Below, one piece after another: positions 1 to 7,199 of a DNA stretch of 21,456 nt. A program made the translations under genes and the position numbers. The notes beneath the pieces were generated by a model. That model was not told the DNA's origin, searched no databases, and saw nothing but the letters and a program-made list of their open reading frames with translations. Origin of the DNA: Paracoccaceae bacterium (GTDB lineage: Bacteria; Pseudomonadota; Alphaproteobacteria; Rhodobacterales; Rhodobacteraceae). Within the stretch, counting starts at the first letter, position 1. The number at the start of each line of letters is the position of its first letter. The stretch is from NCBI GenBank assembly GCA_003545125.1, contig DQCI01000239.1, forward strand, positions 1 to 21,456. The letters run 5' to 3'.

Positions 1-2347
1 CGTCGCGCGGGCTGGCGAGCACGGTTGCGCGCACCGCCTCGACATCGGCGCCGATGCCCGCATCTCCCGCGACGGCCCGCGCACGGCTGAGCGCGAGGTG
101 CTCCCAGGTCCAGGCTTCGGTCTGCTGGTAGGCCCGGAAACTGCTCAGAGAGGTGGCGACCGGGCCCTGCCGCCCCGAGGGCCTGAGCCGCATGTCGACC
201 TCGTAGAGCTTGCCCTCCGACATCGGCGCCGACAGCGCCGTCACCATCGCCTGGGTGAGCCGCGCGTAATAGGCGCGTGCGGCCAGCGGCCGCCGGCCCT
301 CCGAGGCCTCCGCGCCAGCCGCGTCGTAGATGACGATGAGGTCGAGATCCGAAGTCGCCGAGGTGGTCCGCGCGCCGAGGCTGCCCATGCCGATCAGCGC
401 CGCCCCGCGACCCGGCGCCCCCCCGTGCTTGGCGCTGAAGCTCTCGACGACCACCGGCCAAAGCGCGCCGAGCACCGCTTCGGCAAGGTCGGCATATTGC
501 GCGCCGACGTCGCGCCCCGAGGTCAGACCCCGCAGGTGATGCACGCCGATGCGGAAGTGCCATTCCTTCTTCCAGCGCCGGGCGGTGTCGAGTTGCGCCT
601 CGTAGTCGCCACCGACCTCCGAGAGCTTTTCCGCGAGATCCTTGGTCAGCCCCTCGACCCCCGGCCAGGGTTTGAAGAAATCGCCCCCCAGCACCGCGTC
701 GAACACCTGGGCATTGCGCCCCAGGTAGGCCGAAAGCGCGGGCGCCGTGGCGGCGATGTCAACGATCAGATCGACGAGCGGCGGGTTGGCTTCGAACAGC
801 GAAAACACCTGTACGCCCGCGGGCAACCCGCGCAGGAAGGCGTCGAACTGCACCAGCGCCTCGCGGGGCCGGGCCGCCTTGCCGAGACGGGCAAGAAGCT
901 CGGGCTTGAGGCGTTCGAAAACCTGGCTCGCCCGCGCCGAGCGGCAGGCCGGATAGGCGCGCCAGCGGGTGATGATCTCTTCGTCCTCATCGGTAAAATC
1001 CGGCAGCACGGCCGCTTTCTCCTCAGGCGCAAAGAACCCCTCGGTCAGCCTGTGGACCTCGGTCAGCGCCTCCGTCAGCGCCGCCCGCCACGCCGGCACG
1101 TCCGCCTCCCCCATCATGTTGACGATCCGGCGCATCTCGTCGGGGTCGCCCGGCAGCTTGTGGGTCTGGGCGTCGCGCACCATCTGCACCCGGTGCTCGA
1201 TCTCGCGGTGGCGGCGGTAATGCGCGGTGAGGGTCTCGGCCGTCTCGGCCGGTTCCCAACCCTTCAGAGCCAGCATAGCCAGACCGGGCACGGTCGCGCG
1301 AATGCGCAAATCGGGGTCGCGCCCGCCGGAGATGAGCTGCCGGGTCTGGGTGAAAAACTCGATCTCGCGAATGCCGCCGCGGCCGAGCTTGATGTCGTGG
1401 CCCTCAAGGGTGATCGGTCCGCCGACCCGCTTGTGCTCGCGAATGCGAAGCCGCATCGCATGGGCGTCCTCGATCGCGGCGAAGTCGAGGTGCTTGCGCC
1501 ACACGAACGGCGTGAGCCGGTCGAGATAGGCCTCACCGGCGGCGATGTCGCCAGCACAGGCGCGCGCCTTGATGTGGGCGGCGCGCTCCCAGGTGCGCCC
1601 GAGGCTTTCGTAGTAGCTTTCGGCCGTCGCCATGGCGAGAATCACCGGGGTGACCGACGGGTCGGGGCGCAGCCGCAGATCGGTGCGAAAGACGTAGCCA
1701 TCGGCGGTCATCTCGCTCAGCGTTGCGCTCATCCGGCGGGTCGCACGGATGAAACTGGCGCGCGCGTCATGGAAATCGTCGCGCTCGAAGCGGCTTTCGT
1801 CGAACAGCATGATGAGGTCGATATCGGACGAATAATTGAGCTCGAACGCCCCCATCTTGCCCATCGCCAAGGCCACCGCGCCAGCGGCGGTGTCGATGTC
1901 GTCAATCGTCGCGCCGGGGAGTTTGCCGCGGGCGATCTCCTGGCCGACATGGAGCTTCAGCGCCCGGTCGGTGGCGGTGTCGGCGAGGCGCGTCAGCGCG
2001 GTCGTGACTTCCTCGAGGCTCCAGACCCCGCCAAGATCGGCAAGCCCTGCAATCAGCGCGATCCGGCGCTTGGCGGTCCTGAGCGCGGGGCGCAGCGCGC
2101 TGTCGGTCTCGCCGGTGGCCGCGGCCAGTTCCGCGTCCAATACCGTCTCCGGCGCCCGTCCAAAGGCCGCGCGTAGCCAGTCGGCCTCGCGCACCGCGAG
2201 ATCGCGCAGATAGGGGCTGCATCCGGCCGTGCGCGCAACCAGATCGCGCAGCTCCGGCGCGAGATCGGCGAACTGCGCGGCAATCTCTGCGGCGGGTGCG
2301 CGTTCGAACGGGACCGGCAAGCGGGTGATACGGCTGGCAAAACTCAT
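1..2347 (-). CDS. glnE: Glutamine synthetase adenylyltransferase/adenylyl-removing enzyme GlnE (partial, C-terminus outside window)
   Basis: This bifunctional cytoplasmic enzyme attaches AMP to, and removes it from, glutamine synthetase in response to PII and glutamine. The minus-strand frame runs open for 782 codons from ATG (2345-2347) to the window edge; the family is usually about 920-990 residues, so the C-terminus lies outside. Two nucleotidyltransferase domains are visible. The N-terminal adenylyl-removing domain has AMGKMGAFELNYSSDIDL near residues 161-178 (D175, D177). The C-terminal adenylylating domain has GMGSLGARTTSATSDLDL near 653-670 (D667, D669). Both metal-binding DxD pairs are intact. 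The protein begins MSFASRITRL. Only a weak ribosome binding site precedes the ATG, so the start is supported mainly by the family-like N-terminus. The identity follows from the paired motifs. Confidence 0.97.
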   Translation of the reverse strand, partial: MSFASRITRLPVPFERAPAAEIAAQFADLAPELRDLVARTAGCSPYLRDLAVREADWLRAAFGRAPETVLDAELAAATGETDSALRPALRTAKRRIALIAGLADLGGVWSLEEVTTALTRLADTATDRALKLHVGQEIARGKLPGATIDDIDTAAGAVALAMGKMGAFELNYSSDIDLIMLFDESRFERDDFHDARASFIRATRRMSATLSEMTADGYVFRTDLRLRPDPSVTPVILAMATAESYYESLGRTWERAAHIKARACAGDIAAGEAYLDRLTPFVWRKHLDFAAIEDAHAMRLRIREHKRVGGPITLEGHDIKLGRGGIREIEFFTQTRQLISGGRDPDLRIRATVPGLAMLALKGWEPAETAETLTAHYRRHREIEHRVQMVRDAQTHKLPGDPDEMRRIVNMMGEADVPAWRAALTEALTEVHRLTEGFFAPEEKAAVLPDFTDEDEEIITRWRAYPACRSARASQVFERLKPELLARLGKAARPREALVQFDAFLRGLPAGVQVFSLFEANPPLVDLIVDIAATAPALSAYLGRNAQVFDAVLGGDFFKPWPGVEGLTKDLAEKLSEVGGDYEAQLDTARRWKKEWHFRIGVHHLRGLTSGRDVGAQYADLAEAVLGALWPVVVESFSAKHGGAPGRGAALIGMGSLGARTTSATSDLDLIVIYDAAGAEASEGRRPLAARAYYARLTQAMVTALSAPMSEGKLYEVDMRLRPSGRQGPVATSLSSFRAYQQTEAWTWEHLALSRARAVAGDAGIGADVEAVRATVLASPRD

Positions 2348-2819
2348 GCAGGCGAGAGTGCGGCGGCGGCGGCAGGGGGTCAAGCGGTGACGGTCGCGGT
2401 GGGGCTCACCAAAGCGCCCGGACGACGCGCGGACGCAGATTGCTATGCTCTCGGCTACGCACGCGCCCTGCCCCCGGTAGGTTGAAATGGTTAACGAAAG
2501 GACAATGCGACACTCTAGGTAACAGATTGTTTTTAAAGCATTGTTGCGTTCCGATAGGGGAACGGTTTCCTAGGAAACTGACCCCGGTTCCCTAGGAAAC
2601 CGGCAAGTTCAGGCGGTTTGGTTTCAGACGTGCCCTGCTTGCTCGGTCTGGCACTTTCTTGGTGCGATCTGGGCGTGAAACCTGCGTCGTCCTGCCCGGT
2701 AATGGTTTCTGAGGCCCGCACCTGCAAGACAGGCCGGCCGCCCGGCCCGATGACCCATCCCCACAGGAACCTGACCCCAGGCACCACCGTCCGCGTTCTG
2801 CCGCGGCGCTGCGGAGCGT
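2348..2819. other. 472-bp non-coding gap between glnE and the RatA/Coq10 gene
   Basis: No convincing gene is seen; the open frames here lack family-like sequence and good ribosome sites. It is locally AT-richer than the rest of the window (about 2480-2580). It holds a GTTAAC near 2490, an inverted repeat ACAATGC/GCATTGT (2502-2508 and 2538-2544) and the paired CTAG-centred palindromes at 2562-2603. It probably contains the glnE promoter on the minus strand, but no confident -35/-10 pair can be assigned. Confidence 0.6.
2562..2603. repeat. Palindrome array A: two tandem CTAG-centred palindromes
   Basis: Unit A1 contains the perfect 14-bp palindrome GTTTCCTAGGAAAC (2565-2578, centre 2571.5). 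Unit A2 is CCGGTTCCCTAGGAAACCGG (2584-2603, centre 2593.5), palindromic except for one mismatched pair. The centres are exactly 22 bp apart. The spacing, unit length and GGTTTC/GAAACC arms match arrays B, C and D elsewhere in the window, so I treat it as a member of the same family. It could instead be a two-site operator. CTAG is generally scarce in such genomes, which makes a duplicated CTAG core stand out. Confidence 0.75.
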
Positions 2820-3281
2820 CTAGCTCGCATAGAGCACCTTCGCGCGCTCCTCGAAAGCCCGCACGATCCGCTGCATCGCCTCGTGGAAGACCACGCCGAT
2901 CACCTTTTGCAGCACCGCGTTGCGGAACTCGAAATCGACAAAAAACGATACCTCGCAGCCGCCGCCGTCCTGTGCCGGGGCATCGGCGAATTGCCATCTC
3001 GAGCGCATGTGTTTGAACGGCCCGTGGAGGTATTCGATATCGAGCTTCAGGTTCGGCTCATCGAGCAGCACCCGGCTGCCGAATTTCTCGCGGAACACCT
3101 TGAAACTCACCACCAGGTCGGCCTCCATCTTCTGGGTCCCGTCGCCCTGCGGCACCACCGACCGGATCCGCGCCGCCGAGATCCAGGGGATGAATTCCGG
3201 GTAGCGCATCACATCAGCGACGAGGTCATACATCTGCCGCGCCGTGTACGGCATGCGCCTGGTTTCGCCATGTGTCGGCAT
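2820..3281 (-). CDS. RatA/Coq10-type START-like (SRPBCC) lipid-binding protein
   Basis: This 153-residue protein fits the Coq10/RatA family of SRPBCC fold proteins, which bind ubiquinone-like lipids and support respiratory quinone function. The name RatA toxin is also used for close relatives. The sequence shows the family's opening (YTARQMYDLVADVMRYPEFIPW, about residues 12-33), a central beta-rich segment (VVSFKVFREKFGSRV) and a long C-terminal helix (VFHEAMQRIVRAFEERA). Length is normal for the family. The start at 3281 is supported by AAAGGG about seven bases upstream of the ATG. It is divergent from hpt with about 100 bp between them. In many alphaproteobacteria this gene lies beside lipA; here lipA is about 4 kb away. 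There is no signal peptide. Coq10-like ubiquinone chaperone is the preferred role; toxin activity is unsupported by the sequence. Confidence 0.92.
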   Translation of the reverse strand: MPTHGETRRMPYTARQMYDLVADVMRYPEFIPWISAARIRSVVPQGDGTQKMEADLVVSFKVFREKFGSRVLLDEPNLKLDIEYLHGPFKHMRSRWQFADAPAQDGGGCEVSFFVDFEFRNAVLQKVIGVVFHEAMQRIVRAFEERAKVLYAS

Positions 3282-3382
3282 GTCGCCCTTTCAACGCGTG
3301 ATCTGACCCCAACTGGGCCTGTGCTTTGGCTCGCGATTTGCCTAAGCTGACGGCAGGATGCAAGCAGCGCAAGGGGGCGCCG

Positions 3383-3937
3383 ATGCCAACGCGGCCATAT
3401 GTCATAGACGAGATGATCTCGGCAAAGACCATCGCGGCCCGGGTGGAGGCGCTGTCGAAAGACATCCACGACGCCTTCTCGGATACCGACAAGCTCGTGG
3501 TCGTGGGGCTCCTGCGCGGGTCCTTCGTCTTCATCGCCGACCTCGTGCGTGAGATCGATCTGCCGATCGAGGTCGATTTCATCGAGGCGAGCTCCTATGG
3601 AGACTCGACCGAATCGAGCCGGGAAGTGCGGATTCTCAAAGACTTGCGGGGCGCAATTCACCATCGCGACGTGCTCGTTGTGGAAGACATCGTCGACACC
3701 GGCTACACGCTCAAACATGTCGTCGGGCTGTTGAAAGCGCGCAGACCCGCGCGGCTCAAGACGATCGCCCTGCTCGACAAACCGTCGCGCCGCGAGGTCG
3801 ATATCCAGGCCGATTGGACCGGGTTCGAGATCCCCGACGAATTTGTCGTCGGCTATGGGATCGATTTCGCCCAACGCAACCGCAACCTGCCCTACATTGG
3901 CAAGGTGCGGTTCAGCGACGAGGAACAAGGAACCTGA
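3383..3937 (+). CDS. hpt: Hypoxanthine(-guanine) phosphoribosyltransferase
   Basis: This enzyme transfers phosphoribose from PRPP to hypoxanthine or guanine, salvaging purines to IMP/GMP in the cytoplasm. The 184-residue protein carries the PRPP-binding signature [14 protein letters not shown] at residues 97-110, with the acidic pair E101/D102. It also has the family's flexible-loop region ([19 protein letters not shown], about 70-88) and the C-terminal [17 protein letters not shown]. Length matches bacterial Hpt (about 180). The start at 3383 is chosen over an in-frame ATG at 3326 because AAGGGGG sits five bases upstream and the protein then begins in family register. The stop is followed four bases later by a tiny leader-like ORF and a small membrane-protein gene, so these may be cotranscribed. 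Confidence 0.97.
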   Translation: MPTRPYVIDEMISAKTIAARVEALSKDIHDAFSDTDKLVVVGLLRGSFVFIADLVREIDLPIEVDFIEASSYGDSTESSREVRILKDLRGAIHHRDVLVVEDIVDTGYTLKHVVGLLKARRPARLKTIALLDKPSRREVDIQADWTGFEIPDEFVVGYGIDFAQRNRNLPYIGKVRFSDEEQGT

Positions 3938-3940
3938 TTA

Positions 3941-3970
3941 ATGAATTTCAATCAGTGTCTTACGGTATGA
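3941..3970 (+). CDS. Possible 9-codon leader peptide ORF (MNFNQCLTV)
   Basis: ATG at 3941 is preceded by AAGGAA (3927-3932) at eight bases, the best ribosome binding site in this stretch. The frame encodes MNFNQCLTV and stops at TGA 3968-3970, overlapping the ATG of the next gene (3967-3969) in an ATGA junction. The opening ATGAATTTCAAT closely resembles the start of the next gene, ATGAACTTCAAC, 26 bp further on. It may be a translated leader coupling translation to the small membrane protein, or a relic of a 26-bp duplication of the original start. Whether it is translated cannot be known from sequence alone. Confidence 0.35.
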   Translation: MNFNQCLTV

Positions 3971-4155
3971 ACTTCAACCCGCGCCAGCTCTTGCGCATGG
4001 CCCGCTGGGCACGCAACCCTCCGGGAGAGAAGCGGGTAAAACTGGTGCTCGCGGTGATCGCGATTGCCCTGGCGATCTGGGGGCTGGAGCGGCTCTTCGG
4101 CACGCCGGACTGGATGCTGATCGAAGGCCAACGCTCGGGCCGTTTGTCGCGGTGA
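3967..4155 (+). CDS. Small single-pass membrane protein, unknown function
   Basis: A 62-residue protein beginning MNFNPRQLLRMARWARNPPG. It has a basic amphipathic N-terminus, one predicted membrane helix (KLVLAVIAIALAIWGLERLF, about residues 25-44) and a short polar tail. The positive-inside rule puts the basic N-terminus in the cytoplasm. The hydrophobic profile and in-frame continuity argue that it is a real gene rather than a shadow. Its own ATG lacks a good ribosome site; translation may be coupled from the 9-codon ORF ending in ATGA at 3970. It lies 29 bp after hpt on the same strand, suggesting cotranscription. I do not recognise a named domain and assign no function. An upstream in-frame start inside hpt (3814) exists but would overlap hpt heavily. 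Confidence 0.72.
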   Translation: MNFNPRQLLRMARWARNPPGEKRVKLVLAVIAIALAIWGLERLFGTPDWMLIEGQRSGRLSR

Positions 4156-4303
4156 CCGGTGAGTTGCATGGAACGGCGAACGGTTAAACTATCGCCACCA
4201 ACCCATTGTTTTTCATACGTGTCACGGCTGTTAGAGCCCCCCCTGGCAGTCCGCCGCAGTCCGCCGCCCGCGTCCCGCCCATGTATCCTTGCCACACAAA
4301 CGG

Positions 4304-4328
4304 AAAAACACCGAGGTCGCACCCCCGG
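4304..4328 (-). terminator. Probable intrinsic terminator of the LysR-type gene
   Basis: Read on the minus strand, CCGGGG (4328-4323) pairs with CCTCGG (4316-4311) around a six-base loop. There is one G-U pair, and after two bases come five T residues (4308-4304). It lies about 50 bp beyond the stop of the LysR-type gene. Confidence 0.6.
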
Positions 4329-4376
4329 CAAACCCACCACCGCAAGGCCGCACCGCCGCCGCGCAGAATCGCCTCG

Positions 4377-5267
4377 TCATCCGCCCGCCTTCGTCTGCCC
4401 GCTTTCGTCGCCCGGCACGGCCGCCATCTCCAGCGCATTGGCAAGCGCGCGCAGGAGCATGTCGCGCACCGCCCTGATCCGGGGCACTTGCGCGAAATCG
4501 GCGTGGCTCGCCACCCAGACGTCGACATGCATCTGCGGCAGGATGTCATCGATCCGGACCAACCGCCGGTCGCCGTCCCCGAGCACGCAGGGCAGGATCG
4601 CACGCCCTTGCCCGGCTGCCGCCATTTCCCGCAGCACCGGGAAACTGTCCGCCCGACCCGCGATCTCCGCCTTGCCGACGTTCCGGTCCAACCACGCCGA
4701 CGGCGCCGACCGGTGCAGCGTTCCACCGAAGCCGAGCCATCCCGCCTCGCCCCCCGGCGCGGCGTAAACCGCAAACCGCAGCCGCCCGGCCCGCGCGCCC
4801 ACCAGTCCCGCCGGCAGCTCGACCGCCGGGCGCACCGCGATATCGGCATCGAGCCGGCCAAGGTCGGCCGGCTGGTTCTGGGCGTTGAGCTCGATCGTCA
4901 GCCCCTCGGCCGCGCTCATCAGCCGGGCCACGATCGGCGCCAGAACGGTCAGGCAAAGCGTGTCGGTCGAGGTCACCCGTACGGTCCCCGCCAACGGCGC
5001 GCGGGCGGCGTCCAACGCCCGGGCAACCCCGAGTGCGGCCTCTTCCATCGCCTGCATCGCGGCGATGATCCGACCGCGGCCGGGCGCGACCCGGTAGCCG
5101 CGCGCGGTGCGGTCGAAGACCGTAATCCCGGTCGCTTGCTCGAAACTCGACACCCGTCTCAGCACGGTGGCATGGTTGACACCGAGAGCCCGCGCCGCTC
5201 CGGACAACGAGCCCGCCTCGGCCACCGCCCGCATGACCCGGACGTCATCCCAATCAAACCTGTTCAT
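4377..5267 (-). CDS. LysR-type transcriptional regulator
   Basis: A 296-residue LysR-family regulator. The N-terminal winged helix-turn-helix occupies about residues 5-62 (DWDDVRVMRAVAEAGSLSGA, then ARALGVNHATVLRRVSSFEQ, then FDRTARGY). A LysR-substrate domain follows from about residue 88, poorly conserved as usual. The start at 5267 puts the protein in family register with GGAGG 12 bases upstream. An in-frame ATG at 5288 lies ahead of that ribosome site, and one at 5372 would put the gene far into the divergent promoter region. It is transcribed away from the cytochrome c genes at 5402, the classical arrangement for a LysR regulator of its neighbour. The intergenic inverted repeat ATCTGT-N20-ACAGAT (5290-5321) is a candidate binding site. 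The ligand is unknown. Confidence 0.95.
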   Translation of the reverse strand: MNRFDWDDVRVMRAVAEAGSLSGAARALGVNHATVLRRVSSFEQATGITVFDRTARGYRVAPGRGRIIAAMQAMEEAALGVARALDAARAPLAGTVRVTSTDTLCLTVLAPIVARLMSAAEGLTIELNAQNQPADLGRLDADIAVRPAVELPAGLVGARAGRLRFAVYAAPGGEAGWLGFGGTLHRSAPSAWLDRNVGKAEIAGRADSFPVLREMAAAGQGRAILPCVLGDGDRRLVRIDDILPQMHVDVWVASHADFAQVPRIRAVRDMLLRALANALEMAAVPGDESGQTKAGG

Positions 5268-5289
5268 ATTCGCACAGAACCTCCGCATA

Positions 5290-5321
5290 ATCTGTGAGTT
5301 CCCTTCGGTTTGATAACAGAT
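5290..5321. promoter_or_regulatory. Inverted repeat in the LysR/cytochrome c divergent promoter region
   Basis: ATCTGT (5290-5295) and ACAGAT (5316-5321) form an inverted repeat with a 20-bp spacer inside the 134-bp divergent intergenic region. It lies 23 bp upstream of the regulator start and about 80 bp upstream of the cytochrome gene. Location and size suit a LysR-type tetramer site; the assignment is by position only. Confidence 0.4.
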
Positions 5322-5401
5322 ATTCTGCCAAGAGTGACACCCAACCAAACCGCCCCAATCAAGGCGCCCCAACCAAGTTACGATGAACCCAACAGGAGAC
5401 G

Positions 5402-5878
5402 ATGATGCCCAAGTTCCGCGCCCCTCTGCTCAGCCTCGCAGGTGCCGCTGTCGCCATCGCGGTTTTCGCCGGTCCCGGCGCCGCCCAGGACGTGCCCGCC
5501 GCCGTCAAGGCCCGCCAAAGCCAGATGCAGCTCTACGCGTTCAACCTCGGCACCCTCGGCGCGATGGCCAAGGGCGAGGCCGAGTACGATGCCGAGGCAG
5601 CACAGGGTGCCGCCGACAACCTGGTGGCGCTGACCTCGCTCGCCGCCGGCCCGATGTGGGCCCCCGGCACCGACGACATGAGCATCGACGGGACGCGGAC
5701 CCTGGCGACGATGTGGGACAACTTCCCCGACGTCATGGCCAAGGGTACGGCCCTCGCCGAAGCAGCCGGGGGAATGGCTGCAGCCGCTGGCACCGATCTC
5801 GCCAGCCTGCAAGCCGCCATGGGCCCGCTCGGCGGCGCCTGCAGCGCCTGCCACAAGGCCTACCGCGCCCCGGAGTGA
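5402..5878 (+). CDS. Class II cytochrome c (cytochrome c'/c556 type), periplasmic
   Basis: A 158-residue secreted class II c-type cytochrome. A signal peptide (MMPKFRAPLLSLAGAAVAIA through PGAAQ, cleavage probably near residue 29) precedes a four-helix-bundle domain. The single haem site is at the extreme C-terminus, CSACHKAYR (C147, C150, H151), the class II signature. Cytochromes c' bind NO and CO and are linked to NO tolerance; the c556 relatives are six-coordinate electron carriers. Met42 in the first helix (KARQSQMQLYAFNLG) could be a sixth ligand, so c' and c556 cannot be separated. Two adjacent ATGs are possible: AGGAG (5394-5398) is three bases from 5402 and six from 5405, so 5405 may be the true start. 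A terminator hairpin follows, then the diheme cytochrome gene. Divergent from the LysR regulator. Confidence 0.92.
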   Translation: MMPKFRAPLLSLAGAAVAIAVFAGPGAAQDVPAAVKARQSQMQLYAFNLGTLGAMAKGEAEYDAEAAQGAADNLVALTSLAAGPMWAPGTDDMSIDGTRTLATMWDNFPDVMAKGTALAEAAGGMAAAAGTDLASLQAAMGPLGGACSACHKAYRAPE

Positions 5879-5912
5879 GCCTTTCGGGAGTTTGAAACGG
5901 CCCGGAACGACC

Positions 5913-5945
5913 AACCGGCGCGGCACATCCCGCGCCGGTTTCTTC
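5913..5945 (+). terminator. Intrinsic terminator/attenuating hairpin after the class II cytochrome c gene
   Basis: AACCGGCGCGG (5913-5923) and CCGCGCCGGTT (5930-5940) form a perfect 11-bp stem with a six-base loop, followed by TCTTC. The T tract is short, so some readthrough into the next cytochrome gene is possible. Confidence 0.7.
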
Positions 5946-6028
5946 ACCGAAACATGCGCCCAAGCCTCTTGCCGGCGCGACGGTCATGCGTTGCCATGCG
6001 CGCAACCGGGATGACAACGGAGATCCAG

Positions 6029-6922
6029 ATGCGCCGTACCCTCTTCGCCCTCATCCTCATCGGTCTCGTGGTGGCCGCGCTTGGCATCTACCTCACCCGC
6101 CCGCGCCTCGACGGGCCGCAGGTGCTCGACGGGCTCACCGGCGATGCGGCGGCGGGCGCGTTGGTGTTCACCGCCGCAGGCTGCGCCTCATGCCACATGG
6201 CCGAAGGGGCAACCGGCGACGACAAGCTGGTGCTGACCGGCGGCCAACGCTTCCCCTCGCCTTTCGGCACTTTCACGGCGCCCAACATCTCGATGGACCC
6301 AGAGCACGGGATCGGCGGCTGGCGCGCGCTCGATCTGTGGAACGCGCTGCACCACGGCACCTCGCCCGAGGGTCAGCATCTCTACCCGGCCTTTCCCTAT
6401 GCGAGCTATGTGCGGATGACGCCGCAGCAGGTGGTCGATCTCCACGCCTATATCCGGACCCTGCCCGCCGACCCGACGCCGAGCACGCCGCACGATCTCG
6501 GCTTTCCGTTCAACATCCGCGCGAGCCTCGGCGGCTGGAAACTCCTTTACCTGCGCGCGGGCTGGGTCATGGACGGCGACCTGACGCCCGAAGAGACCCG
6601 CGGCCGCGTCATCGTCGAGGCGCTTGCCCATTGCGCCGAATGCCACAGCCCGCGCGATCCGCTTGGCGGGTCGAAGACCGGGGCCGACTGGCTCACCGGC
6701 GCGCCCAACCCCGCCGGCCGCGGCACCTTCCCCGACCTGACGCCGCCAGAGCTCGACTGGTCGACCGGCGATCTCGTCGAGTATTTCACCTCCGGCTTCA
6801 CCCCGGAATACGACAGCGCGGGCGGTCATATGGCGCATGTGGTCGACAACCTCGCGGCTCTGCCGGAGACCGACCGCACCGCCGTCGCGGCCTACCTCAA
6901 GCGCCTGCCGCTCACCGAGTGA
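6029..6922 (+). CDS. Membrane-anchored diheme cytochrome c
   Basis: A 297-residue electron-transfer protein with an uncleaved N-terminal anchor (TLFALILIGLVVAALGIYL, residues 4-22) and two periplasmic cytochrome c domains. Haem motifs are CASCH (C52-H56) and CAECH (C202-H206). Family-like segments APNISMDPEHGIGGW and FPYASYVRMT resemble cytochrome subunits of periplasmic dehydrogenases and related diheme cytochromes of Rhodobacterales. The start at 6029 is chosen because GGAG (6019-6022) lies six bases upstream; earlier in-frame ATGs at 5954, 5996 and 6011 have no such site and would add a non-family extension. It follows the class II cytochrome by 150 bp with a hairpin between, so the two could be an operon with attenuation or separately transcribed. 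A plausible role is passing electrons from the quinol/bc1 side or from a dehydrogenase to a terminal acceptor. Confidence 0.94.
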   Translation: MRRTLFALILIGLVVAALGIYLTRPRLDGPQVLDGLTGDAAAGALVFTAAGCASCHMAEGATGDDKLVLTGGQRFPSPFGTFTAPNISMDPEHGIGGWRALDLWNALHHGTSPEGQHLYPAFPYASYVRMTPQQVVDLHAYIRTLPADPTPSTPHDLGFPFNIRASLGGWKLLYLRAGWVMDGDLTPEETRGRVIVEALAHCAECHSPRDPLGGSKTGADWLTGAPNPAGRGTFPDLTPPELDWSTGDLVEYFTSGFTPEYDSAGGHMAHVVDNLAALPETDRTAVAAYLKRLPLTE

Positions 6923-6992
6923 GGTCCGGCACCGCCGCCGCGACACCGCAGGCCCCGGGCCGGCAAACGCAATCGCCTGCCGCGGGCGGGCA

Positions 6993-7060
6993 CGGTTTCC
7001 GTGCGGAAACCGACACGAATTCCGACCCGGAATTCGATCCGAAATCCGCTTCGGATTTCG
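6993..7060. repeat. Palindrome array B: three tandem hairpins with compensatory arm changes
   Basis: Three perfect 9-bp-arm inverted repeats follow one another. B1 is CGGTTTCCG/CGGAAACCG (6993-7012, two-base centre). B2 is CGAATTCCG/CGGAATTCG (7016-7036, three-base centre). B3 is CGAAATCCG/CGGATTTCG (7040-7060, three-base centre). Centres are 23.5-24 bp apart. The left arms share CG and TCCG ends and differ in the middle; every difference is matched on the other arm. The array lies between convergent genes (diheme cytochrome c and lipA), so a bidirectional 3'-end role is possible, but there is no T tract. Confidence 0.88.
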
Positions 7061-7199
7061 CGCCCCGCGCGTGTCAGGTCATCTCTGCAGAACCGTCAGA
7101 CTGCGCGCCCAAGCACATCGTCGGCGCCTCCCTGCCGACATGCGTCGCGATCGAACCGCGGTGCCGATACACGGGGCTACATGCCCGCCCACATGGGCC

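Noticed and set aside
98..2176. A long plus-strand open frame of 692 codons opposite glnE
   Set aside because: It is rich in R, G, P and H with no family-like segments, the typical product of reading antisense through a GC-rich gene. glnE on the other strand has both catalytic motif sets.
2533..3016. Open frames on both strands across 2533-3016
   Set aside because: They run through the palindromic intergenic DNA and the end of the RatA/Coq10 gene, with no ribosome site or conserved-looking segment.
6993..7060. Array B as a CRISPR array
   Set aside because: Units are inward-symmetric palindromes about 20 bp long with two-to-four-base gaps and differing sequences. There are no identical repeats with unique spacers and no cas genes.
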